From positions 1 through 22,028 of the forward strand of contig CAZZCP010000039.1 in the NCBI GenBank assembly GCA_964653235.1: DNA of 22,028 nucleotides. The letters run 5' to 3'. Shown here piece by piece: positions 8,213 to 13,912 of this stretch. Within the stretch, counting starts at the first letter, position 1. Each line of letters opens with the position of its first letter. The translations under genes and the position numbers were made by a program. Origin of the DNA: CAZZCP01 sp964653235. Lineage in GTDB: Bacteria; Bdellovibrionota; Bdellovibrionia; Bdellovibrionales; UBA840. The notes under the pieces were generated by a model, which saw nothing but the letters and a program-made list of their open reading frames with translations, searched no databases and was not told where the DNA came from.

Positions 8213-9166
8213 ATGAAATGGACTTTAATCAATTTCTTATTGAGTTGCATTCTTGTATCAGATGCCTATGCGTCTTCATGGTGGAACCATAGTGTTGATT
8301 CTTTTTTTAAAGGGCGAGAAAACCTACCTGAAGACTATGAGGAGGCAAAAAAACTCTTCTTAGAAAAGTGGAAAAAAGAGTCTACAAAAGAAGATACAAA
8401 ACCTATAGTTAAAAAAGAAAAACCTGTAGTAGACAGAAAGCCTGCAAGTGTGAAAGGCAGTCCTTATAAAGACTTTGAATTCCAATTTGCATGGTCTTAT
8501 TTTTCTGGTGATTCTTCATCAGAATTTTCTTTTCTCGACTACTCAAGCTCAAGTCATGGATTTTTCTTAAATGCTGATTTATGGATGACAGAAGACTGGG
8601 GCATTAGTTCGAACTACCAAAGAAGTCTAGGAGCAAGACTTGAGCCTTTCAATGGTGATTCCTCACAGTCGGTAGAGCATGAATTCTTTTTATGGGGTTT
8701 AAAATATCGAATCGATATCAGCCATTCACTGGGCGATCTTTTGATTTTAGGCTTAAATTACCGAACCTATCAGTTTAAGGTGCCTCAAGATTCTGTCTCT
8801 CGTGGATTTATTAAACGAACCGGATTGGGGCTCACAGCGGAGCTACAAAAAAAACTGAGCTCTCGATTTCAAATTCGCTATGCTTTGATGCTCTATCCAG
8901 TAGAGGATTTTGAGCAATCACAATCTTCAATTGATACAAGTGGGGGAGAGGTTGATTCGAGTTGGTCTTATCAGTTGAATACGAGTTTGCATTATCAAGT
9001 TCAGCCTCATCACGAAGTTTTTTTAAAAATGCAATACGAGCAAAATAGAGTTGGCTTTAGCGGTAATACGCTTCTGAATGAACCATCAAGGGCGATGCCT
9101 TTAAGCTCGATCGGAGTCGATCAAAACTTTTTCATTCTGAGTATCGGTTACTCTTGGGGTTTTTGA
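8213..9166 (+). CDS. outer-membrane beta-barrel protein
   Basis: The 317-residue product has an export signal (MKWTLINFLLSCILVSDAYA). A charged Lys/Glu/Pro linker follows (about residues 35-80, with repeated KPVV/KKE stretches). The rest is a transmembrane strand-rich C-terminal part (about 85-317) with alternating hydrophobic residues and Tyr/Trp girdles, ending in LSIGYSWGF, a typical barrel end with terminal Phe. I chose ATG 8213; a TTG directly before it is also open. The ribosome binding site is weak. It shares a divergent spacer with the larger barrel gene at 8096 and may belong to the same envelope function. Its last 66 bases overlap the end of the convergent DedA gene. Confidence 0.72.
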   Translation: MKWTLINFLLSCILVSDAYASSWWNHSVDSFFKGRENLPEDYEEAKKLFLEKWKKESTKEDTKPIVKKEKPVVDRKPASVKGSPYKDFEFQFAWSYFSGDSSSEFSFLDYSSSSHGFFLNADLWMTEDWGISSNYQRSLGARLEPFNGDSSQSVEHEFFLWGLKYRIDISHSLGDLLILGLNYRTYQFKVPQDSVSRGFIKRTGLGLTAELQKKLSSRFQIRYALMLYPVEDFEQSQSSIDTSGGEVDSSWSYQLNTSLHYQVQPHHEVFLKMQYEQNRVGFSGNTLLNEPSRAMPLSSIGVDQNFFILSIGYSWGF

Positions 9167-9784
9167 GGCTTTCTTTTTGCGAATATACTTGTAAACCAAA
9201 AAGCCAAAAAATAAAGCCAAGCCGCCAAAAATGAAGAGCTGTAATTCTTTGGCTTTTTCTAGTGCGAATTCTAAATTTTCCCCAGCCATTTGTCCAAGAA
9301 ATATCCACAAGGGCACACTCAGTAGTGCCGCTAAGCCATCTTGAAATAAAAAGATACTTGGCTTTACCCCCATAGCACCTGAAGTAAGATATATCGGAGC
9401 TCTTAAGCCGGGCAGAAAACGAGCAATAAAACAAATCATTCGAGCTCTTTTGCGAATGTGTTTTTCTGCTCTATGAATACGGTCGGGAGTAAAAAATTTG
9501 CGAAAGAGCGGCCATTCAAAAGCGCGCTTGCCAAACTTTCTACCGATAAAAAACAAAATACTATCTCCAGCAAGTACACCAAAGAAACCCACCAAGTAGG
9601 CACCAGTAACAGAAATCTTTCCTAGACCAGCCAAAACTCCAGCTGCGATCAGGGTGATGTCTTCGGGAATGGGAACACCAAAACCACAAGCAAGCAAGAC
9701 CCCCAAAATCACCATATAGGCTGTAAAGCCACTAAAACTTGCTAGAAACAAGATCAGCTGTTCCGAGAGTCCAGAGTTTTCCAT
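9101..9784 (-). CDS. DedA-family membrane protein
   Basis: The 227-residue product has the DedA/SNARE-associated layout. A first hydrophobic helix is followed by a re-entrant region with VPIPEDITLIAAG (the conserved Pro and acidic residue), then GDSILFFIGRKFGKR. The family motif comes next (FIARFLPGLRAPIYLTSGAMG, with paired Arg), then two further helices and a basic cytoplasmic tail. DedA proteins act as lipid scramblases or flippases for undecaprenyl phosphate or phosphatidylethanolamine and support envelope homeostasis; which one applies here is not visible. The ATG at 9784 is chosen because it precedes the first helix; an upstream in-frame extension to 9871 would overlap the divergent promoter. 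The final 22 residues are encoded opposite the end of the beta-barrel gene. Confidence 0.9.
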   Translation of the reverse strand: MENSGLSEQLILFLASFSGFTAYMVILGVLLACGFGVPIPEDITLIAAGVLAGLGKISVTGAYLVGFFGVLAGDSILFFIGRKFGKRAFEWPLFRKFFTPDRIHRAEKHIRKRARMICFIARFLPGLRAPIYLTSGAMGVKPSIFLFQDGLAALLSVPLWIFLGQMAGENLEFALEKAKELQLFIFGGLALFFGFLVYKYIRKKKASKTPRVTDTQNEKVLIDSDRA

Positions 9785-9799
9785 AGGCTTTATTATCCG

Positions 9800-9828
9800 T
9801 TGGGGTGAAAAAGCAGGCAAGTTATAAT
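9800..9828 (+). promoter_or_regulatory. promoter giving a leaderless response-regulator mRNA
   Basis: TTGGGG (9800-9805), 17 bases, then a perfect TATAAT (9823-9828). The usual start point, seven bases after the -10, is 9835, the A of the gene's ATG. There is no ribosome binding site before that ATG, which agrees with a leaderless message. Confidence 0.6.
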
Positions 9829-9834
9829 GGAAAT

Positions 9835-10230
9835 ATGAAAAGAAAGTTATTACTTGTAGATGACGCGCCATTCATTCTAGAAGTCCTACAAGAGATTATT
9901 TCATTAGAAAAAAACAAATACGAGATTCACTTGGCCACCAATGGCGAAGAAGCAATTGAAAAAGCCTTAGACACTCACTTTGATCTCATTTTAATGGATC
10001 TTGCATTGCCGCGGCTCAATGGCTTTCAGGCGGTTGAGAAGATTACAGAAAATAATCGCAAGCAAAAAATTCTTGCAATGAGTTCACTCAATGAGCCCGA
10101 CATTGTCTCAAAAGCTATTCAGGTCGGTTGTTTTGATTTCTTGGCCAAGCCCTTCACAGTGTCACAAGTTCATGAGATTCTAAAACAAGCTTTTGATGAA
10201 ACCGATTATAGCGGAGTGGCCAATGGGTGA
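9835..10230 (+). CDS. stand-alone CheY-like response-regulator receiver
   Basis: The 131-residue product is a single receiver domain with no output domain. The acid pocket Asp9-Asp10 (LLVDDAP), the phosphorylated Asp55 (LILMDLALPRLNG), the switch Ser at about 83-84 (AMSSLNE) and Lys105 (FLAKPF) are all in place. It should be phosphorylated by a histidine kinase that is not in this window and signal by protein contact. An upstream in-frame GTG at 9805 would put the TATAAT inside the gene, so ATG 9835 is preferred. The stop overlaps the start of the next gene by eight bases (ATGGGTGA), which suggests the membrane protein there is a partner. Confidence 0.93.
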   Translation: MKRKLLLVDDAPFILEVLQEIISLEKNKYEIHLATNGEEAIEKALDTHFDLILMDLALPRLNGFQAVEKITENNRKQKILAMSSLNEPDIVSKAIQVGCFDFLAKPFTVSQVHEILKQAFDETDYSGVANG

Positions 10231-10660
10231 TTTATGGTTTTGCTTTAAGATGCTTATTATTACTTTTGTTTTGGTTTTGCTGATGCAAATTCGTATTGGC
10301 GAGCATACCCTTGAGGCAAGTATTCACTCGTGGATACAAGAATCACCCATAGTAAAACCACTAGATCAAGTTGCACAGGGCGGGCTCAAGGTATTAAGAC
10401 AAGGTTTTCATGGTTTCAGTTCGAAATTGAGTACCAAATTAGAAGATCATTTTTCGGATGATCGCACACCTGGAAAAAGAAGTCTGCTGCCACCTTTAAA
10501 GAGAAGCCAACAGGTGCTTAATGATTTAAGAAAAAAAGCTGAGGTGAAGGTCCAAGAAATGACCGAGGGTCAGCAACAGGGAGCCTATGAATGGGTAGAC
10601 TCCCAAGTTGAAGAGCGAATCACCGAAGATCTTCGCCGTGAAGAAGTTCTAATAGAGTAA
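10223..10660 (+). CDS. one-helix membrane protein coupled to the receiver gene
   Basis: The 145-residue product has one N-terminal membrane helix (about residues 8-25, MLIITFVLVLLMQI) and a polar, helical remainder rich in Lys, Arg, Glu and Gln, with possible coiled-coil character (about 95-140). I recognise no family. ATG 10223 is preferred over an upstream start because GGAG lies seven bases before it and it overlaps the receiver stop codon. Co-translation with a CheY-like protein suggests a docking or output role at the membrane, which is inference. Its TAA touches the TAA of the convergent small gene exactly (GAGTAATTACTC, a palindrome). Confidence 0.7.
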   Translation: MGDLWFCFKMLIITFVLVLLMQIRIGEHTLEASIHSWIQESPIVKPLDQVAQGGLKVLRQGFHGFSSKLSTKLEDHFSDDRTPGKRSLLPPLKRSQQVLNDLRKKAEVKVQEMTEGQQQGAYEWVDSQVEERITEDLRREEVLIE

Positions 10661-10822
10661 TTACTCTCTACCGCTTCCGTTACCAGAATTACCAGATTTG
10701 GTGGGCTTTGAATAAGAAGTTTTAGCGGTCATTTTGTTACCGTCTAATTTCTCACAATTCTCACCAGCAAAGGCTATACCTGCAAAACTCATCAATATTA
10801 GGCTAATCCAAAATACTTTCAT
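10661..10822 (-). CDS. 53-residue secreted protein, unknown
   Basis: The product has a clear export signal (MKVFWISLILMSFAGIAFA) and a mature peptide of only 34 residues, with one Cys, several Lys/Ser/Thr and a Gly-Asn-Ser tail (SGNSGNGSGRE). AAGGAG stands eight bases before the ATG, so it is very probably translated even though it is small. A perfect TTGACA lies about 100 bases upstream, but no good -10 follows it. It is the next minus-strand gene after the hit-like gene, separated by the repeat-bearing spacer. The Gly/Ser/Asn tail is like that of the hit-like product, but I cannot show homology. Confidence 0.65.
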   Translation of the reverse strand: MKVFWISLILMSFAGIAFAGENCEKLDGNKMTAKTSYSKPTKSGNSGNGSGRE

Positions 10823-10890
10823 ATCTCTCTCCTTTATATCCATTAGAGTGCAGATTTTGTGCCAGAATACGTAAAATAAGAAAGGCTGAG

Positions 10891-10912
10891 TTAAAGATGA
10901 GGCTATCTTTAA
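10891..10912. repeat. AT-rich hairpin upstream of small secreted gene
   Basis: TTAAAGAT / ATCTTTAA form perfect 8-base arms around a 6-base loop (GAGGCT). It lies 69 bases upstream of the small secreted gene and could be an operator or RNA hairpin. No T tract follows, so it is not an intrinsic terminator. Confidence 0.5.
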
Positions 10913-10954
10913 TGTGTATCAAAGTGAGATTCTGTCAAAAAACTAAACACTTGT

Positions 10955-11049
10955 AAGGTCTTTGATTTGTTTTTCTCAAACAATCCTCGATTTTCTCAAT
11001 ACTTCGAATTTCGAAAATCTGCGGAACTCGGAAAAAAATCAAAGACCTT
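10955..11049. repeat. 95-base segment bounded by 14-base inverted repeats
   Basis: AAGGTCTTTGATTT (10955-10968) is perfectly inverted as AAATCAAAGACCTT (11036-11049). The first copy of the 48-base direct repeat lies between the arms and shares their inner edge. The arrangement recalls a very small non-autonomous mobile element or a large hairpin. No transposase or target duplication is apparent. Confidence 0.7.
10966..11013. repeat. 48-base direct repeat, copy 1
   Basis: It starts TTTGTTTTTCTCAAAC and ends CTTCGAATTTCG, and it is identical over 48 bases to copy 2 at 11065-11112, with the copies 99 bases apart start to start. It contains a GTTTG/CAAAC mini-hairpin and a TTCGAA palindrome. Confidence 0.95.
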
Positions 11050-11064
11050 CAGGGCGGGGAGAGG

Positions 11065-11112
11065 TTTGTTTTTCTCAAACAATCCTCGATTTTCTCAATA
11101 CTTCGAATTTCG
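11065..11112. repeat. 48-base direct repeat, copy 2
   Basis: It is identical to copy 1 and begins 23 bases beyond the stop codon of the hit-like gene, in that gene's presumed 3' untranslated region. The sequences flanking the two copies differ. Together with the inverted repeats, these account for most of the 313-base gene-free spacer 10823-11135. Confidence 0.95.
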
Positions 11113-11135
11113 CTATTCTTAAATGAACCCCTAGC

Positions 11136-11396
11136 CTACTTATTGCCTTCGGAGCTGGCATCATTGCTGCCAGTACCAGGTTGGTAGGTCGTAGAGTTAA
11201 AGAGTCCAAAGCCCTTTCCATCTTTATTACAATGGCTGCAGTTCTCTTCACCAGGAACTTGAATATGTACACCAGCTGCTTGATCAGGTGAATTTAGCTC
11301 TAGAGAATCTGGAGCTGTAGATGTATATTGATCATAGTTTTCGATCCCATATGATGGGAAAGAAAACAGAAAAAATAATAATAAGATAGACTTCAT
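11136..11396 (-). CDS. small secreted CxxC protein, candidate Bd0108-like hit-locus product
   Basis: The 86-residue product has an export signal (MKSILLLFFLFSFPSYG), a Ser/Thr/Asp-rich stretch, one CxxC pair (NCSHC, Cys53 and Cys56) and a low-complexity Gly/Ser/Asn end. Its start lies one base after the stop of the YD-repeat gene, with AGGAA upstream, so the two are coupled. In B. bacteriovorus, the small secreted Bd0108 (as I recall about 100 residues) follows the YD-repeat protein Bd0109 at the end of the Tad cluster and affects pilus extrusion and prey-independent growth. Position, size class, export and partner all match. Sequence homology is not something I can test here, so the assignment is by context. 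The CxxC pair could form a disulfide or bind a metal. Confidence 0.7.
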   Translation of the reverse strand: MKSILLLFFLFSFPSYGIENYDQYTSTAPDSLELNSPDQAAGVHIQVPGEENCSHCNKDGKGFGLFNSTTYQPGTGSNDASSEGNK

Positions 11397-11397
11397 A

Positions 11398-13017
11398 TTA
11401 GATTCCTATCTGTACTCCAGCAGGGCGAATAATGTCGAGCAAATTGTTAAACGCACTAGCAACTTGAACGGCAACACTAGGGCCATCTTTACTATCAACT
11501 TTATTGATTTCTCCATCGGATTTGTAGCTGACGCGAATGGCTCCCAAGCCGGGGCGCTCAACTACCGAGGGCTTACCAAAGCGTTCTTCGTATTTAATAT
11601 TGACCAGTCTTTTTGCTTGATCTGTCAGTCGAACAATTCTTCCTTTAGAATCATATTTTAACTTTACAACCTGGCCGGCATTGTTAGAAGCATAAGATAA
11701 ATTGCAATCATCATCATATTTAAACTTACTCGTCACTCTGCCTGTTTTTACCTGTGATACTTTTTTGCAAGTTTTATTATATTCAAAGAAAGTAGTAACT
11801 CTATTCTCAGTACGAGTTTTCATTAATCCATTTCGATAGTATGAAAACTTAACTGTTTTCTTGCCGTTGGTAGATGCAATAGGTCTTTCAAACTCTGGAT
11901 GAAAAGTAGTATCTGTTTCTTTATTGTTAATTTTGGTTTTGACTCTAGCCAAATAATCTCCTCGACCATCGTCTCTTTTTTTATACCAAAATTCATAACG
12001 ACTGCGGTTGGTTACTTTTTTTCCACAAGTTTTTACCAGAGTTACCCAGTAGTGTCTCTGGGGATCTTTTTTGTCAAACTCATGCTTGTATTTTTCTACA
12101 CATTTCTTTCTATTCTGAAAACTGAGTACCCAATCGCGCTTTTTGTCATAGGTAATCTTTTTATACGTTTTATCAGGAAAATAAATATGAGTTAAATTGT
12201 GTAAATCGTCGTACTTGTAAGTAAAAGTAAGACCATCGGGAACGGTAACAGCAACCAGGTCAGCGCCTTTGTATTTGTATTTTGCGATTTGTCGATTCGG
12301 ACCCGTCACTTGTTTTACTTTTCCGCTATTGTAATATTGAAAAGAAAGTTTCTTTCCTGTGCGATCGGTAACACCAATCAATTGACCATTTCTATAGGAA
12401 TAATCTAGAAAGTTTCCATTTGGATCTATAATCTTCTCAAGTTCTCCTTTGGCATTAAAAATTTGCTTATTACCATTTGATAAAGTTCTTTGATAATTAC
12501 TACCTGTAACATTGATTACATCTACCGTGCTGCCTTGAGCATAATAAGTTTTTACATTTTTAAAGTTGCGAGCCACATTGTAACGACTGGCATACTCGTC
12601 TCGCAGATTAGGATCATTGATCAATGTTTTTTCTAAAGCCTTCATAGCACTGGGGCTTTGTCTTTTATCTGCCTTTACTTTCGCAAGAATGGCTTGAACG
12701 AATTCTTCTGTCTGTTTTTTACCTACCCCTCGAGGAGCGAAAGTAATTTCGTTTCCTGCTCCGCAAACGGTAACTTTGATGAGTCCTTCAGGGGTTTTTT
12801 CGAGTTTGGTTTCATAGTCAGAACACCAGCCGAATCCAAACATTCCATCATAAAGTGAGCGGCTATTGTAAGCAACTTCGACTGTGAGATTGAAACCTGT
12901 TCCAGGAATATTGATATGTGTCCATTGATCATTGAAGTTCGCATTTCGCATATCTACAAGTGCAAAAGCTTTTCCGGCACAAAGGCTTAGAAATAGACCA
13001 AGAATATAAAATTTCAT
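11398..13017 (-). CDS. secreted YD/RHS-repeat protein, candidate Bd0109-like hit-locus product
   Basis: The 539-residue product has an export signal (MKFYILGLFLSLCAGKAFA). An RHS-type N-terminal domain follows (INIPGTGFNLTVEVAYNSRS, then GMFGFGWCSDYETKLE, about residues 33-75), then many YD-like strands (DPNGNFLDYSYRNGQL, DRTGKKLSFQYY, DGLTFTYKYDDLHNLT, KYDSKGRIVRLTD). It ends without the conserved RHS core or a toxin domain, so it is not a polymorphic toxin. It starts 19 bases after tadB with AAGGAG at the right distance, placing it in the Tad operon. B. bacteriovorus Bd0109 is described as a periplasmic or secreted YD-repeat protein that binds Bd0108; the same pairing here suggests control of pilus extrusion. 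The basic, Lys-rich middle could contact sugar or the cell wall. Confidence 0.85.
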   Translation of the reverse strand: MKFYILGLFLSLCAGKAFALVDMRNANFNDQWTHINIPGTGFNLTVEVAYNSRSLYDGMFGFGWCSDYETKLEKTPEGLIKVTVCGAGNEITFAPRGVGKKQTEEFVQAILAKVKADKRQSPSAMKALEKTLINDPNLRDEYASRYNVARNFKNVKTYYAQGSTVDVINVTGSNYQRTLSNGNKQIFNAKGELEKIIDPNGNFLDYSYRNGQLIGVTDRTGKKLSFQYYNSGKVKQVTGPNRQIAKYKYKGADLVAVTVPDGLTFTYKYDDLHNLTHIYFPDKTYKKITYDKKRDWVLSFQNRKKCVEKYKHEFDKKDPQRHYWVTLVKTCGKKVTNRSRYEFWYKKRDDGRGDYLARVKTKINNKETDTTFHPEFERPIASTNGKKTVKFSYYRNGLMKTRTENRVTTFFEYNKTCKKVSQVKTGRVTSKFKYDDDCNLSYASNNAGQVVKLKYDSKGRIVRLTDQAKRLVNIKYEERFGKPSVVERPGLGAIRVSYKSDGEINKVDSKDGPSVAVQVASAFNNLLDIIRPAGVQIGI

Positions 13018-13036
13018 TCGTAAGCTCCTTCTTACT

Positions 13037-13912
13037 CTACACTTTTATTGTAACAATTTTTCGCATCATAATTCCACCTGTTATCTGCAAAGCAAGCATA
13101 ATAAATAGAAAAATAACCCCTAAAGTCGAGGTGAAAAGTGGGCGAATAAAACTTGGATCGATGGCCGAAAAAATAGCAAGAAGAATAAAAGGAACGATCG
13201 ACATAATAATTCCTTGCATTTTTCCTTGCGCGGTCATGGCTTCGATTTTTTGTTGTATTTTTTGTCGTTCACGAATGACCTCGACGATAGTATCGAAGGT
13301 CTGGGCCATATCACCACCCTTTTCACGTAATACATTAATAGCTACAACAAACATTTGTACATCTGGTTCAGGAATTCTCATTGCGAGTGTATTTAGGGCT
13401 TCTTCAACGCTCACACCCATTTGGATCTGTCTATCAATTCTGTCGAATTCTTGTGAAATAGGATTCGGTAAGTTTTGTGCAACTCTCTTTACTTGCTCTT
13501 GAATGGCTAGACCTGACCGATTGCCGTTGGCCATAAGTGTAAGCCCGTCTACCATTTGTGAGACAAATTTTTTACATCGACTTTGGTAAAGTGCATCTGC
13601 CGCAAATTTTGGTATCTGCCAGCCAATGATTGTTACTATACCACCAAAGAAAAAGCTGAGAAAAATATTTGGCCATAAAAGCAAAAAGAAAATCGCACCG
13701 AGGCCAAAACTAAGGAGCAACATGGTTTGCGTTAATTTCTTCTCTGAGGTTTGGATTTCCATGAGTTTAAAGCGTTCCATGACATAGTCACGACTTCCCA
13801 AACTCTTGCGGTGTAAATAGATAACAATTCGGTCGGCCCAAAGCATAGAAAAAACAAAGGTAGAAAGCCCAACTCCCAAAATGACAAACCAGTCTTGAGC
13901 CAATAAATTCAT
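13037..13912 (-). CDS. tadB: Tad pilus inner-membrane platform protein TadB (GspF domain)
   Basis: The 291-residue product has the TadB layout: an N-terminal helix, a cytoplasmic loop, two central helices (about residues 63-105), the T2SSF/GspF domain (about 110-235, with MVDGLTLMANGNRSG and VLREKGGDMAQTFDTI) and two C-terminal helices. It forms the membrane platform on which the TadA motor works. Its ATG is directly next to the upstream stop (TAGATG), so it is coupled to the motor fusion gene. Tad systems normally have a second platform protein, TadC; none is next to it, as the YD-repeat gene follows instead. The alternative is that this protein serves both roles or that tadC lies elsewhere. 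Confidence 0.93.
   Translation of the reverse strand: MNLLAQDWFVILGVGLSTFVFSMLWADRIVIYLHRKSLGSRDYVMERFKLMEIQTSEKKLTQTMLLLSFGLGAIFFLLLWPNIFLSFFFGGIVTIIGWQIPKFAADALYQSRCKKFVSQMVDGLTLMANGNRSGLAIQEQVKRVAQNLPNPISQEFDRIDRQIQMGVSVEEALNTLAMRIPEPDVQMFVVAINVLREKGGDMAQTFDTIVEVIRERQKIQQKIEAMTAQGKMQGIIMSIVPFILLAIFSAIDPSFIRPLFTSTLGVIFLFIMLALQITGGIMMRKIVTIKV

Noticed and set aside
10955..11049. Insertion sequence
   Set aside because: The segment has terminal inverted repeats but is only 95 bases, has no transposase and no clear target duplication; it is reported as a repeat instead.
10966..11112. CRISPR-like repeat-spacer-repeat (48-base repeat, 51-base spacer)
   Set aside because: Only two copies, the interval contains an inverted repeat tied to the first copy, and no cas gene is nearby.
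11398..13017. YD-repeat protein as a polymorphic RHS toxin
   Set aside because: It is too short, has no conserved RHS core or variable toxic C-terminus, and no immunity gene follows.
12960..13502. Plus-strand ORF of 180 codons opposite tadB and the YD-repeat gene
   Set aside because: It is antisense to two clear genes, and its composition looks like the reverse of membrane helices.
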